From contig PBWE01000045.1 of assembly GCA_002728915.1 (NCBI GenBank), positions 6,530 to 26,116 on the forward strand: a stretch of DNA of 19,587 nt. Direction: 5' to 3'. The notes under the pieces were generated by a model. That model worked only from the letters and a program-made list of their open reading frames with translations. It was not told the DNA's origin and did no database searches. Below are positions 1 through 5,854 of the stretch, in pieces. Numbering within the stretch: position 1 is the first letter of the stretch; each line of letters begins with the position of its first letter. Position numbers and translations under genes: made by a program. This DNA comes from Micrococcales bacterium (GTDB taxonomy: Bacteria > Actinomycetota > Actinomycetes > S36-B12).

Positions 1-606
1 GCCGATCCTGTTCGCTGCCTCGACGAAGCGGCATCGGCGGCGATGCAAGAGGAGATCGCTCAAGCACACAAGGACGGCGACACTCTCGGCGGCGTCGTCG
101 AAGTCGTCGTGCACGGACTACCCCCGGGCTTGGGATCACATGTGCACTGGGACCGTCGCATCGATGGGCGGCTGGCCGCAGCGTTGATGGGAATTCAGGC
201 AATCAAGGGTGTCGAGGTCGGAGATGGCTTCACCTTGGCGGCCACTCGTGGATCCAAGGCGCAAGACGAAATCGTTAACGACGGTGCCCTGACCCGGACA
301 TCCGGGCGTTCGGGTGGTACCGAAGGGGGCATGACGACGGGCGAGGTGCTGCGCGTGCGCGCCGCAATGAAGCCCATCTCCACCATTCCCCGAGCACTGG
401 CGACCGTCGATGTGTCCACCGGAGAAGCTGCGCAGGCGATCAACCAACGATCCGACGTGTGCGCCGTGCCGGCCGCCGGCGTGGTCGCTGAGGCCATGGT
501 GTTGCTCACCCTTGCGGACGCCTTCGCAGAGAAGTTCGGCGGGGACAGCGCCGATGAAATGGCGCGGAACATCCGGGGTTATCTGGACAACCTGGCGATC
601 CGCTGA
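1..606 (+). CDS. aroC: Chorismate synthase, C-terminal part (5' end outside window)
   Basis: Last enzyme of the shikimate pathway: it converts 5-enolpyruvylshikimate-3-phosphate to chorismate with reduced FMN, in the cytosol. The frame is open from base 1 to TGA at 604-606, giving about 201 residues, roughly the second half of a protein usually near 390-400 aa. Visible family signatures are [22 protein letters not shown], the glycine-rich [13 protein letters not shown] segment followed by [12 protein letters not shown], and [17 protein letters not shown] near the end. The first in-frame ATG (43) is internal, because the residues before it ([11 protein letters not shown]) already match the family. 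The stop overlaps the ATG of aroK by one base (TGATG), so the two are very likely translationally coupled. Identity is secure; start, promoter and N-terminal residues cannot be seen. Confidence 0.96.
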   Translation, partial: ADPVRCLDEAASAAMQEEIAQAHKDGDTLGGVVEVVVHGLPPGLGSHVHWDRRIDGRLAAALMGIQAIKGVEVGDGFTLAATRGSKAQDEIVNDGALTRTSGRSGGTEGGMTTGEVLRVRAAMKPISTIPRALATVDVSTGEAAQAINQRSDVCAVPAAGVVAEAMVLLTLADAFAEKFGGDSADEMARNIRGYLDNLAIR

Positions 607-1124
607 TGGCACCCCGAGCGATCATCATTGGAGCACCCGGGGCAGGCAAGACGAGCGTAGGGCGACGGGTAGCCGAGCGGCTAGGCGTGGAATTCCGCGA
701 CAGCGATGCTGCCATCGAAAAGCGGGCCGGCAAGCCCGTGTCCGACATCTTTCTCTCGGACGGAGAGACCGAGTTTCGGCGTCTCGAACGCGAAGTTATC
801 GCCGAGTCCCTGAAGGACGCCGATGGTGTTCTGTCGGTGGGCGGCGGAGCCGTCCTCGACCCGGACACCCGCGAAGCCTTTTCCCACCACACCGTTGTCT
901 GGCTCGAAGTGGACCTCGGCAACGCCACGAAGAGGGTCGGCATGAACAGCGCACGTCCACTCCTGATGGGGAACGTACGCGGGACCATGACCACGATGCT
1001 CAACGAGCGCACCCCTCTCTACGAAGAGGTGGCGACCGTCACTGTCGACACCAGTGGACGACCGTTGAAGGACGTCGTCAATGACGTGGTCGCGGAGCTC
1101 AAACGTGTCGGGACACCCTCGTGA
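606..1124 (+). CDS. aroK: Shikimate kinase
   Basis: ATP-dependent 3-phosphorylation of shikimate, cytosolic. The 172-aa length is normal for a monofunctional AroK. The Walker A motif GAPGAGKT lies at residues 9-16. Asp34, Arg58 and Glu61 fall exactly at the positions used for Mg/shikimate binding in characterised enzymes, and VGGGAV supplies the second shikimate-binding glycine loop. SARPLL carries the lid arginine, and NERTPLYEE carries the later shikimate-binding arginine. The ATG at 606 overlaps the aroC stop. The TGA at 1122-1124 overlaps the GTG of aroB (GTGA). It is the second gene of the aroC-K-B-Q cluster and presumably expressed only as part of it; no separate promoter is visible. 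Confidence 0.97.
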   Translation: MAPRAIIIGAPGAGKTSVGRRVAERLGVEFRDSDAAIEKRAGKPVSDIFLSDGETEFRRLEREVIAESLKDADGVLSVGGGAVLDPDTREAFSHHTVVWLEVDLGNATKRVGMNSARPLLMGNVRGTMTTMLNERTPLYEEVATVTVDTSGRPLKDVVNDVVAELKRVGTPS

Positions 1125-2212
1125 CGGCGTTACACACGATCCCCGTGACCGCGGAGCACGAGTATCCGGTCATCATCGGTCGAGGGCTGCTCGGTGAATT
1201 GCCAGGGTTGTGTGCGGGTGCTCAGCGGGTCGCAATCATCCACTCCAAAGTTCTGTCAACGTCCGCGGAGGCTATCCGCGACGACCTTCACGATGGCGGC
1301 TTCGAGTGCTTCTTGATCGAAGTGCCGGCCGGCGAGGACGCCAAGACGGCACCGGTCGCCTCCTTTGCGTGGGAGACGCTTGGCACCTGCGGTTTCACTC
1401 GATCCGACGTCATCGTTGGGTTGGGTGGCGGCGCAACGACGGACCTGGCGGGATTCGTTGCAGCGACCTGGCTGCGTGGAGTAAAGGTGATTCAGATTCC
1501 CACGACCGTGCTCGCCATGGTGGACGCCGCCGTCGGCGGCAAGACGGGCATCAACTCCGATGCGGGCAAGAACCTCATCGGGTCGTTCCACAGTCCGCAC
1601 GGAGTGTTGTGCGACATGAATGCTCTCGAATCCTTACCACCTCATGATCTGCTGTCCGGATTCGCTGAGGTAATCAAGGTCGGCTTCACTCACGACGTGT
1701 CCATACTGACCGACATCGAGGAACGCGGAGAGGCCTGTGTCGATCCGGGAGGAGACCTCCTGGCGGACCTCGTGAGGCGTGCGGTTCAGGTGAAGGCGGA
1801 CGTCGTTGCAGTGGATTTCAAAGAAACCGGCGAAGGCGGCGGAGTCGGACGGGCGGTGTTGAACTACGGACACACCTTCGGGCACGCGATCGAGCGGGTG
1901 GAGAGTTATCGCTGGCGTCATGGTGCCGCGATCAGCGTTGGCATGGTGTACGTAGCCGAGCTCGCCAGACTCGGGGGAAAGCTCACCGAATCAGACGTCC
2001 AGCGCCACCGAGATCTGCTCGAGCAACTTGGCTTGCCGACGACCTACCCACGGGATCGCTGGGATCAACTGCTGTCTGCCATGCAGGTCGACAAGAAGGC
2101 ACGCGGCAGTGTTCTTCGTTTCGTCATCTTGAATGGTTTGCAAAATCCGGTCTTCTGGGAAGGGCCCGACCCAGCCCTTTTGCACGCCGCCTATGGCACT
2201 GTGACCGCGTAG
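1121..2212 (+). CDS. aroB: 3-Dehydroquinate synthase
   Basis: Converts DAHP to 3-dehydroquinate, an NAD- and metal-dependent cytosolic step. The 363-aa length is typical. The NAD-binding signature GGGATTDLAGF begins near residue 102, followed by IPTTVLAMVDAAVGGKTGIN. The metal ligands expected in the family are visible as Glu183 (GFAEVIKVG), His251 (NYGHTFGHAIE) and His267 (WRHGAAISVGM). The start is GTG at 1121, overlapping the aroK stop by 4 bp, which implies coupled translation. A short glycine-rich stretch (ETGEGGGVG, about residues 235-243) precedes the NYGHTFGH motif and looks like a surface-loop insertion, with no catalytic residue lost. The stop is followed 10 bp later by aroQ. Confidence 0.97.
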   Translation: MTALHTIPVTAEHEYPVIIGRGLLGELPGLCAGAQRVAIIHSKVLSTSAEAIRDDLHDGGFECFLIEVPAGEDAKTAPVASFAWETLGTCGFTRSDVIVGLGGGATTDLAGFVAATWLRGVKVIQIPTTVLAMVDAAVGGKTGINSDAGKNLIGSFHSPHGVLCDMNALESLPPHDLLSGFAEVIKVGFTHDVSILTDIEERGEACVDPGGDLLADLVRRAVQVKADVVAVDFKETGEGGGVGRAVLNYGHTFGHAIERVESYRWRHGAAISVGMVYVAELARLGGKLTESDVQRHRDLLEQLGLPTTYPRDRWDQLLSAMQVDKKARGSVLRFVILNGLQNPVFWEGPDPALLHAAYGTVTA

Positions 2213-2222
2213 AGTTACGTGC

Positions 2223-2675
2223 ATGTCCGATAGCCAGCATCCCGTGTGGGTGCTCAACGGTCCGAACCTGAATCGTCTGGGCACCCGCGAGCCAGACATC
2301 TATGGCGATAGGGACTACGACAGCGTCGTCGAGGAAATTGAGCGCGAGGCATCCGCCCTGGGTTTCACGGCGGTTGTCCGACAAACGAACGATGAAGCCG
2401 AATTGATCGCTTGGCTGCACGATGCAGCAGACCAGTCAGTTCCGGTGATCATGAATCCGGCGGCCTTCACCCACTACTCCTACGCGGTGCGTGACGCCTG
2501 TGCCTTACTGACGGCTCCCTTGATCGAGGTCCACCTAAGCAACCCGCTTGCCCGGGAGGAATTTCGGCACACCTCGGTGGTTGGCGGTGTCGCCAACGGG
2601 ACGATCTCTGGTTTTGGGCTGGATTCCTACCGGCTGGCGCTCCGGGCGCTTGCCGGCCTTCAGTCCTCGCCGTGA
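2223..2675 (+). CDS. aroQ: Type II 3-dehydroquinate dehydratase
   Basis: Dehydrates 3-dehydroquinate to 3-dehydroshikimate; type II enzymes form dodecamers of about 150 aa, and this one is 150 aa. The N-terminal WVLNGPNLNRLGTREPDIYG contains the catalytic Arg and Tyr of the flexible lid. NPAAFTHYSYAVRDA carries the substrate-binding Asn and neighbouring residues. EVHLSNPLAREEFRHTS matches the usual EVHxSNxxAREEFRHxS motif. ATG at 2223 is 10 bp after the aroB stop, without a strong Shine-Dalgarno sequence, so re-initiation from aroB is likely. The TGA at 2673-2675 overlaps the GTG of the downstream peptidase by 4 bp. In some actinobacterial annotations this gene is called aroD. Confidence 0.96.
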   Translation: MSDSQHPVWVLNGPNLNRLGTREPDIYGDRDYDSVVEEIEREASALGFTAVVRQTNDEAELIAWLHDAADQSVPVIMNPAAFTHYSYAVRDACALLTAPLIEVHLSNPLAREEFRHTSVVGGVANGTISGFGLDSYRLALRALAGLQSSP

Positions 2676-3730
2676 CTGTTCACCATCAGCGACGCTCTCG
2701 ACTACGAGACGCGTTGTCGGAAGATGTCCCTAGCGTATTCGTCACCCGAGACCTGGCGTCCGTCCGCTACTTGACCGGCTTCTCCGGGAGCAACGCCACC
2801 GCGGTCATCGGCACCGATGAAGTTCACCTGATCACCGACGGCCGCTATCGCGAGCAGGCACATCACGACAGTCCAGATGTAGCCGCCGTCATCGATCGCG
2901 ACGTTGTTGGTGCGCTGCGTGGCCTGTGCACAGGACAAGAGGTTGGCCTCGATGACAGAACTCCGATGGGGTTAGCGCAGCAGTTGACCGAGGCTGGCCT
3001 GACAGTCCGTGCCGTGGCCGACCCGGTGGCGCCATTGCGGATGGTCAAAGACCCCCAGGAGCTCGATGCGCTGTCACGGGCCGGTGGCATCACCGCTCGG
3101 GCCCTTGAGCAGGTTGCCGACACCATCGCCGTGGGTGATCGCGAGGCAGACGTTGCTCGCCGACTCGAGGCAGCCTTCGCCGAATGGGGGGCAGACGATC
3201 GAGCCTTCGCCACCATCGTCGCGAGCGGAGAGAATTCCGCGCTGCCGCATCACCGCGCCGGTGACCGCCCACTGGCCACGGGTGATCTGCTTGTCATCGA
3301 CTGCGGTGCGAAAGTTGACGGGTATCACGCAGACATGACCCGCACCTTTGTCGTCGGGGCCGAGCCGAACGAGTGGCAGCAGGAGATTCACTCGCTGGTG
3401 CTTCAAGCCCAGCACGCCGCACGCGACGCGGTGGCGCCGGAGGTCGTCGCGGGAGATATCGACGCCGCCGCGCGAGAGCCCCTTACCCGCGCGGGCTTTG
3501 GTGAGGCGTTTGCGCACGGGACCGGTCATGGCGTAGGTCTTGAGATTCATGAGCAACCGATGCTGTCTGCCCTCAGCTCAGCAGTGCTGCCTGAGCACGC
3601 GGTCGTCACGGTCGAACCGGGGATCTACCTGCCCGGTAGGGGAGGAGTGCGCATCGAGGACACCGTCGTCGTTGCTCACGCACCGCAGGTGTTGACCGAG
3701 ATGCAACGCGGACTGACTAGAGTCGGCTAA
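2672..3730 (+). CDS. pepQ: M24-family Xaa-Pro peptidase (aminopeptidase P / prolidase type)
   Basis: Dinuclear-metal peptidase acting on Xaa-Pro bonds, cytosolic; 352 aa. The N-terminal creatinase-like domain (about 1-125) includes DLASVRYLTGFSGSNA. The C-terminal pita-bread catalytic domain has all five expected metal ligands: Asp210 and Asp221 (DCGAKVDGYHADMTRT), His286 (HGTGHGVGL), Glu315 (VEPGIY) and Glu329 (RIEDTVVV). His293 in EIHE is the other usual catalytic histidine. GTG at 2672 overlaps the aroQ stop. A peptidase of this kind between aroQ and efp is the conserved actinobacterial order, where it is often called pepQ. Whether it prefers dipeptides (prolidase) or longer peptides (aminopeptidase P) cannot be told from the sequence. 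Confidence 0.92.
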   Translation: MTVHHQRRSRLRDALSEDVPSVFVTRDLASVRYLTGFSGSNATAVIGTDEVHLITDGRYREQAHHDSPDVAAVIDRDVVGALRGLCTGQEVGLDDRTPMGLAQQLTEAGLTVRAVADPVAPLRMVKDPQELDALSRAGGITARALEQVADTIAVGDREADVARRLEAAFAEWGADDRAFATIVASGENSALPHHRAGDRPLATGDLLVIDCGAKVDGYHADMTRTFVVGAEPNEWQQEIHSLVLQAQHAARDAVAPEVVAGDIDAAAREPLTRAGFGEAFAHGTGHGVGLEIHEQPMLSALSSAVLPEHAVVTVEPGIYLPGRGGVRIEDTVVVAHAPQVLTEMQRGLTRVG

Positions 3731-3748
3731 CCGTAGAGGCGTCCGACT

Positions 3749-3761
3749 GTGTCGGTGACAC
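3749..3761 (+). other. Small inverted repeat in the pepQ-efp spacer
   Basis: GTGTC-GGT-GACAC, a perfect 5-bp stem with a 3-base loop, 19 bases after the pepQ stop and 65 bases before the efp start. There is no T-run after it, so it does not look like an intrinsic terminator. The 9-mer CGGTGACAC within it recurs at 12271-12279 upstream of polA. It may be an operator half or chance. The rest of the 95-bp spacer has an AT-rich patch around 3780-3790 that could belong to an efp promoter, but no convincing -10/-35 pair. Confidence 0.3.
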
Positions 3762-3825
3762 GAGAAGGATGAACGCGGGATTAATAAATGCGGGAGTGTA
3801 GATACGCGAGAGTGGAGAGCGTGGC

Positions 3826-4389
3826 GTGGCGACGACAAACGACCTGAAAAATGGATTGGTGCTGAACCTCGACGGCCAGCTGTGGACGGTGGTGGAGTTC
3901 CAGCACGTCAAGCCCGGTAAGGGCGGAGCATTCGTTCGCACGAAGCTCAAGAACGTCATGTCCGGCAAGGTGGTGGACAAGACGTTCAATGCTGGCGTGA
4001 AGGTAGAGACAGCCACGGTGGACCGTCGCGACATGCAGTACCTGTACCGAGACGGAGATGACTTCGTCTTCATGGACAGCTCCACGTACGAGCAGCTACC
4101 CGTCTCCTCCGCCGTCGTTGGTGAAGCAGAGAAGTACTTGTTGGAGAACAACAGTGCCAACGTCTCAGTGCACGAGGGCAATCCGATCATCGTGGAGCTG
4201 CCGGCGTCGGTCGAGCTGATGCTCACGTACACCGAGCCGGGCGTCCAAGGAGATCGCTCCACGGGGGGCACCAAACCTGCGACGCTCGAGACGGGTGCGG
4301 AGATTCAGGTGCCGTTGTTCATTGAGCCTGATACCAAGGTCAAGGTCGACACCCGCGATGGTTCGTACCTCGGCCGCGTGAACGACTAG
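3826..4389 (+). CDS. efp: Translation elongation factor P
   Basis: Binds between the ribosomal P and E sites and relieves stalling at polyproline stretches. The 187-aa length is typical. Three beta-barrel domains are recognisable: a KOW-like domain (about 1-62), then OB-type domains (about 67-128 and 130-187). The last contains the EF-P signature around [25 protein letters not shown] and ends [13 protein letters not shown]. The tip loop reads KPGKGGAF with Lys32 at the functional position; related actinobacterial EF-Ps normally have PGKGP here. GTG at 3826 is chosen because a purine-rich GGAGAG (3814-3819) sits 6 bases upstream and the protein begins [10 protein letters not shown] as in homologues. 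The TAG stop is directly abutted by the ATG of nusB. Confidence 0.96.
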   Translation: MATTNDLKNGLVLNLDGQLWTVVEFQHVKPGKGGAFVRTKLKNVMSGKVVDKTFNAGVKVETATVDRRDMQYLYRDGDDFVFMDSSTYEQLPVSSAVVGEAEKYLLENNSANVSVHEGNPIIVELPASVELMLTYTEPGVQGDRSTGGTKPATLETGAEIQVPLFIEPDTKVKVDTRDGSYLGRVND

Positions 4390-4809
4390 ATGGCGGCACG
4401 CGGCAAGGCTCGTAAGCGGGCCTTGGACATCCTGTTTGAGGCCGATGCTCGCGCGGTCCCCGTGGGAACGGTGCTGGCCGAGCAGGTGCGCCGCCGTGAG
4501 GCTGCGGGCGAGGGTCCGCTCAATGATTACACCGTCACGATCGTCGAGGGCGTACGCGCACACCAGGCGGAGATCGATGCCACTCTTGTTGGGTCGTCCC
4601 AAGGGTGGACATTAGAGCGGATGCCCCTGGTAGATCGGGCGATCCTCCAAGTAGCTGTGTTTGAGATTGCCTTCGCCGAAGACATTCCCGATGCGGTCGC
4701 CATCTCGGAGGCCGTTCGCTTAGCCACAGACTTGTCGACGGATGAATCGCCGCAGTTCGTGAATGGGGTTCTGGCTGCTGTCGCGGCCTCGTCGCGCCAG
4801 TCGTCGTAG
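4390..4809 (+). CDS. nusB: Transcription antitermination factor NusB
   Basis: An all-helical RNA-binding protein that joins NusE (S10) on boxA RNA in rRNA antitermination. The 139-aa length is normal. It opens with ARGKARKRALDILFEADAR, the canonical RKRALDILFE(A/Q) start of the family. It continues with NDYTVTIVEGV, LERMPLVDRAILQVAVFEI and the C-terminal DIPDAVAISEAVRLATDLSTDESPQFVNGVLAAV, all standard. ATG 4390 immediately follows the efp stop (TAGATG), implying coupled translation. The gene ends only 3 bases before the 3' end of an oppositely oriented tRNA-like gene, so read-through from nusB would run antisense through that tRNA. Confidence 0.96.
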   Translation: MAARGKARKRALDILFEADARAVPVGTVLAEQVRRREAAGEGPLNDYTVTIVEGVRAHQAEIDATLVGSSQGWTLERMPLVDRAILQVAVFEIAFAEDIPDAVAISEAVRLATDLSTDESPQFVNGVLAAVAASSRQSS

Positions 4810-4812
4810 ACG

Positions 4813-4886
4813 TGCCCCGGGTGGGATTCGAACCCACACTGGACGGTGTTTGAGACCGCTTCCTCTACCGGTTGGGATACCGGGGC
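4813..4886 (-). tRNA. tRNA-like gene, anticodon CAA (Leu by codon) with class I body
   Basis: Read on the minus strand, 74 bases fold into a cloverleaf. The acceptor stem GCCCCGG/CCGGGGC has 7 of 7 pairs. The D arm begins TCCC, with G18-G19 in the loop and three Watson-Crick pairs. The anticodon stem GCGGT/ACCGT has one G-U pair and loop CTCAAAC, giving anticodon CAA. A five-base variable loop CCAGT follows. The T arm GTGGG-TTCGAAT-CCCAC is canonical, with discriminator A73. CCA is not encoded. CAA reads the leucine codon UUG, but bacterial tRNA-Leu is class II with a long variable arm, which this lacks, and position 21 is G rather than A. It is therefore either an unusual Leu isoacceptor, a tRNA with another identity, or a relic. 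The intact acceptor, anticodon and T stems argue against a decayed pseudogene. Confidence 0.8.
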
Positions 4887-4895
4887 GTCGGCCAC

Positions 4896-4901
4896 ACAGT
4901 A
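4896..4901 (-). promoter_or_regulatory. Possible -10 box for the CAA tRNA
   Basis: On the minus strand TACTGT matches the actinobacterial TANNNT -10 pattern and lies 9 bases before the mature tRNA 5' end, so transcription would begin about 2-4 bases upstream of it. No good -35 is seen. The region shares the roughly 100-bp divergent spacer with the response-regulator promoter. Confidence 0.35.
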
Positions 4902-4973
4902 GTGCCGCGCATTGTGCGTTGCGCCGAAGACCCGCGAGGTTGCCAGGCAGAGATAGATCCGATGTGAAGTGCG

Positions 4974-4979
4974 TAGTGT
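4974..4979 (+). promoter_or_regulatory. -10 box for a leaderless response-regulator mRNA
   Basis: TAGTGT (TANNNT) ends 6 bases before the GTG at 4986, so a start point 7 bases downstream of the box would coincide with the first base of the start codon. There is no Shine-Dalgarno sequence in front of that GTG, which fits a leaderless transcript. The -35 region is not recognisable. Confidence 0.45.
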
Positions 4980-4985
4980 GGCCCC

Positions 4986-5570
4986 GTGAGTGAGGCCACC
5001 ACCCGAGTAATCGTCGCCGAGGATGAGGCTGTCATCCGGATGGACTTGGTGGAGATGTTGAAGGAGCTTGGTTACGACGTCGTCGCCGAAGCCTTCAACG
5101 GTGAGCGTGCCGTAGAGCTCGTCCGTCAGCACCGACCGGATCTTGCATTCTTGGATATCGCAATGCCGGTTCGCGATGGACTGTCGGCAGCCGAGGAAAT
5201 CTCTCGCGACAACTTGTGCGCCGTCGTTATGGTGACCGCCTTCAGTCAGCGAGACGTGGCGATGAAGGCTGCCGAAGCCGGAGCGGTCGGATACGTGGTG
5301 AAACCCTTCACCATGGCCGACCTCGAGCCGAGCATCGCGTTGGCCCTCGCTCGATGGCGCCAAATCCAAGATCTGCAGGGGCAGGTAGAGGCATTGGGAG
5401 ATCGTGCCAAGGCTCGGGAAGAAGTCGAGCGCGCCAAGGCGGTCCTGCAGGAGAGATTCGGATTGTCTGAACCTGAGGCCTTCTCCTGGCTTCGCAAAGC
5501 AGCGATGGATCGCCGCATCACCCTGTCGGAGGCCGCGACAGCCCTGCTGTCGGGCCAAGTGACGCCCTAA
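4986..5570 (+). CDS. pdtaR: ANTAR-domain response regulator, PdtaR type
   Basis: Two-component response regulator of 194 aa whose output domain binds RNA rather than DNA. The receiver domain (about 6-120) has the acidic pocket Glu12/Asp13, phospho-acceptor Asp57 (FLDIAMP), Thr84 and Lys106 (VVKPF). A coiled linker (about 122-150) leads to the ANTAR domain (about 140-188), with VERAKAVLQERFGLSEPEAFSWLRKAAMDRRITL. ANTAR proteins act by binding paired hexaloop hairpins and preventing termination. PdtaR in mycobacteria is paired with the kinase PdtaS, which is not in this window. GTG 4986 gives MSEATTRVIVAEDEA as expected. Genes of this type sit near polA in other actinobacteria, sometimes beside liv transporter genes, as here. 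Targets cannot be assigned from this window. Confidence 0.92.
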   Translation: MSEATTRVIVAEDEAVIRMDLVEMLKELGYDVVAEAFNGERAVELVRQHRPDLAFLDIAMPVRDGLSAAEEISRDNLCAVVMVTAFSQRDVAMKAAEAGAVGYVVKPFTMADLEPSIALALARWRQIQDLQGQVEALGDRAKAREEVERAKAVLQERFGLSEPEAFSWLRKAAMDRRITLSEAATALLSGQVTP

Positions 5571-5594
5571 GGGCCGCCACGGGGCCTGGGCGGA

Positions 5595-5700
5595 CGTCCG
5601 GGGCACCTGCGGAAAGACGCTGGTGCGGCGCGGCAGGCAGCCTTGCGTGGGGGGCCTGCCGGGGGGACACGCCTGCGGGACACCGTGGGGGCCCCGGACG
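5595..5700 (+). repeat. Nested inverted repeats, possible structured RNA
   Basis: CGTCCGGGGC (5595-5604) is exactly complementary to GCCCCGGACG (5691-5700). Inside, CGGCAGGC (5631-5638) is complementary to GCCTGCCG (5654-5661) with a 15-base loop, and GGTG (5622-5625) can pair with CACC (5681-5684). A local 10-bp palindrome CGGACGTCCG (5591-5600) competes with the outer stem. Such pairings arise more easily in very GC-rich DNA, so function is unproven. Confidence 0.4.
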
Positions 5701-5729
5701 GCTCACGAGGTGGCGGGAAGGTCTCGCCA

Positions 5730-5746
5730 GGTCACATTCCGGTCAC
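5730..5746 (+). promoter_or_regulatory. Direct repeat GGTCAC-N5-GGTCAC upstream of livK
   Basis: Two identical hexamers at 5730-5735 and 5741-5746, 11 bp start to start, put the copies on the same face of the helix about 110-125 bp before the livK start. This geometry suits an activator or response-regulator binding site. No regulator is assigned. Confidence 0.3.
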
Positions 5747-5854
5747 GAATGGGCTTAGGAGAGGACCTCGAGTACCACTCCGATAAGCCCCACGCCTACT
5801 GTTGTCCCACTGCGACGGCGATTGCCGTTGTTTCGTATGTCCAAGGAGAACTGC

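Larger units (their letters stand above)
5571..5854 (+). other. GC-rich non-coding spacer between response regulator and livK
   Basis: 284 bases with no credible gene. The first half is very GC-rich with several G-runs and contains a 10-bp inverted repeat (5595-5604 with 5691-5700) enclosing an 8-bp stem (5631-5638 with 5654-5661). The second half contains two GGTCAC copies (5730-5735 and 5741-5746) and a possible -10, TACTGT at 5797-5802. The livK Shine-Dalgarno sequence AAGGAG is at 5843-5848. There is no clear T-tailed terminator for the response regulator, so some read-through into livK is possible. Confidence 0.6.

Noticed and set aside
4527..5606. A 359-aa minus-strand open frame across nusB, the tRNA and the response regulator
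   Set aside because: It reads through the tRNA and two real genes in antisense and has no recognisable domain.
5822..5854. Upstream livK starts (TTG 5822, ATG 5837)
   Set aside because: They put 6-11 polar residues before the lipoprotein signal, and the Shine-Dalgarno AAGGAG serves ATG 5855.
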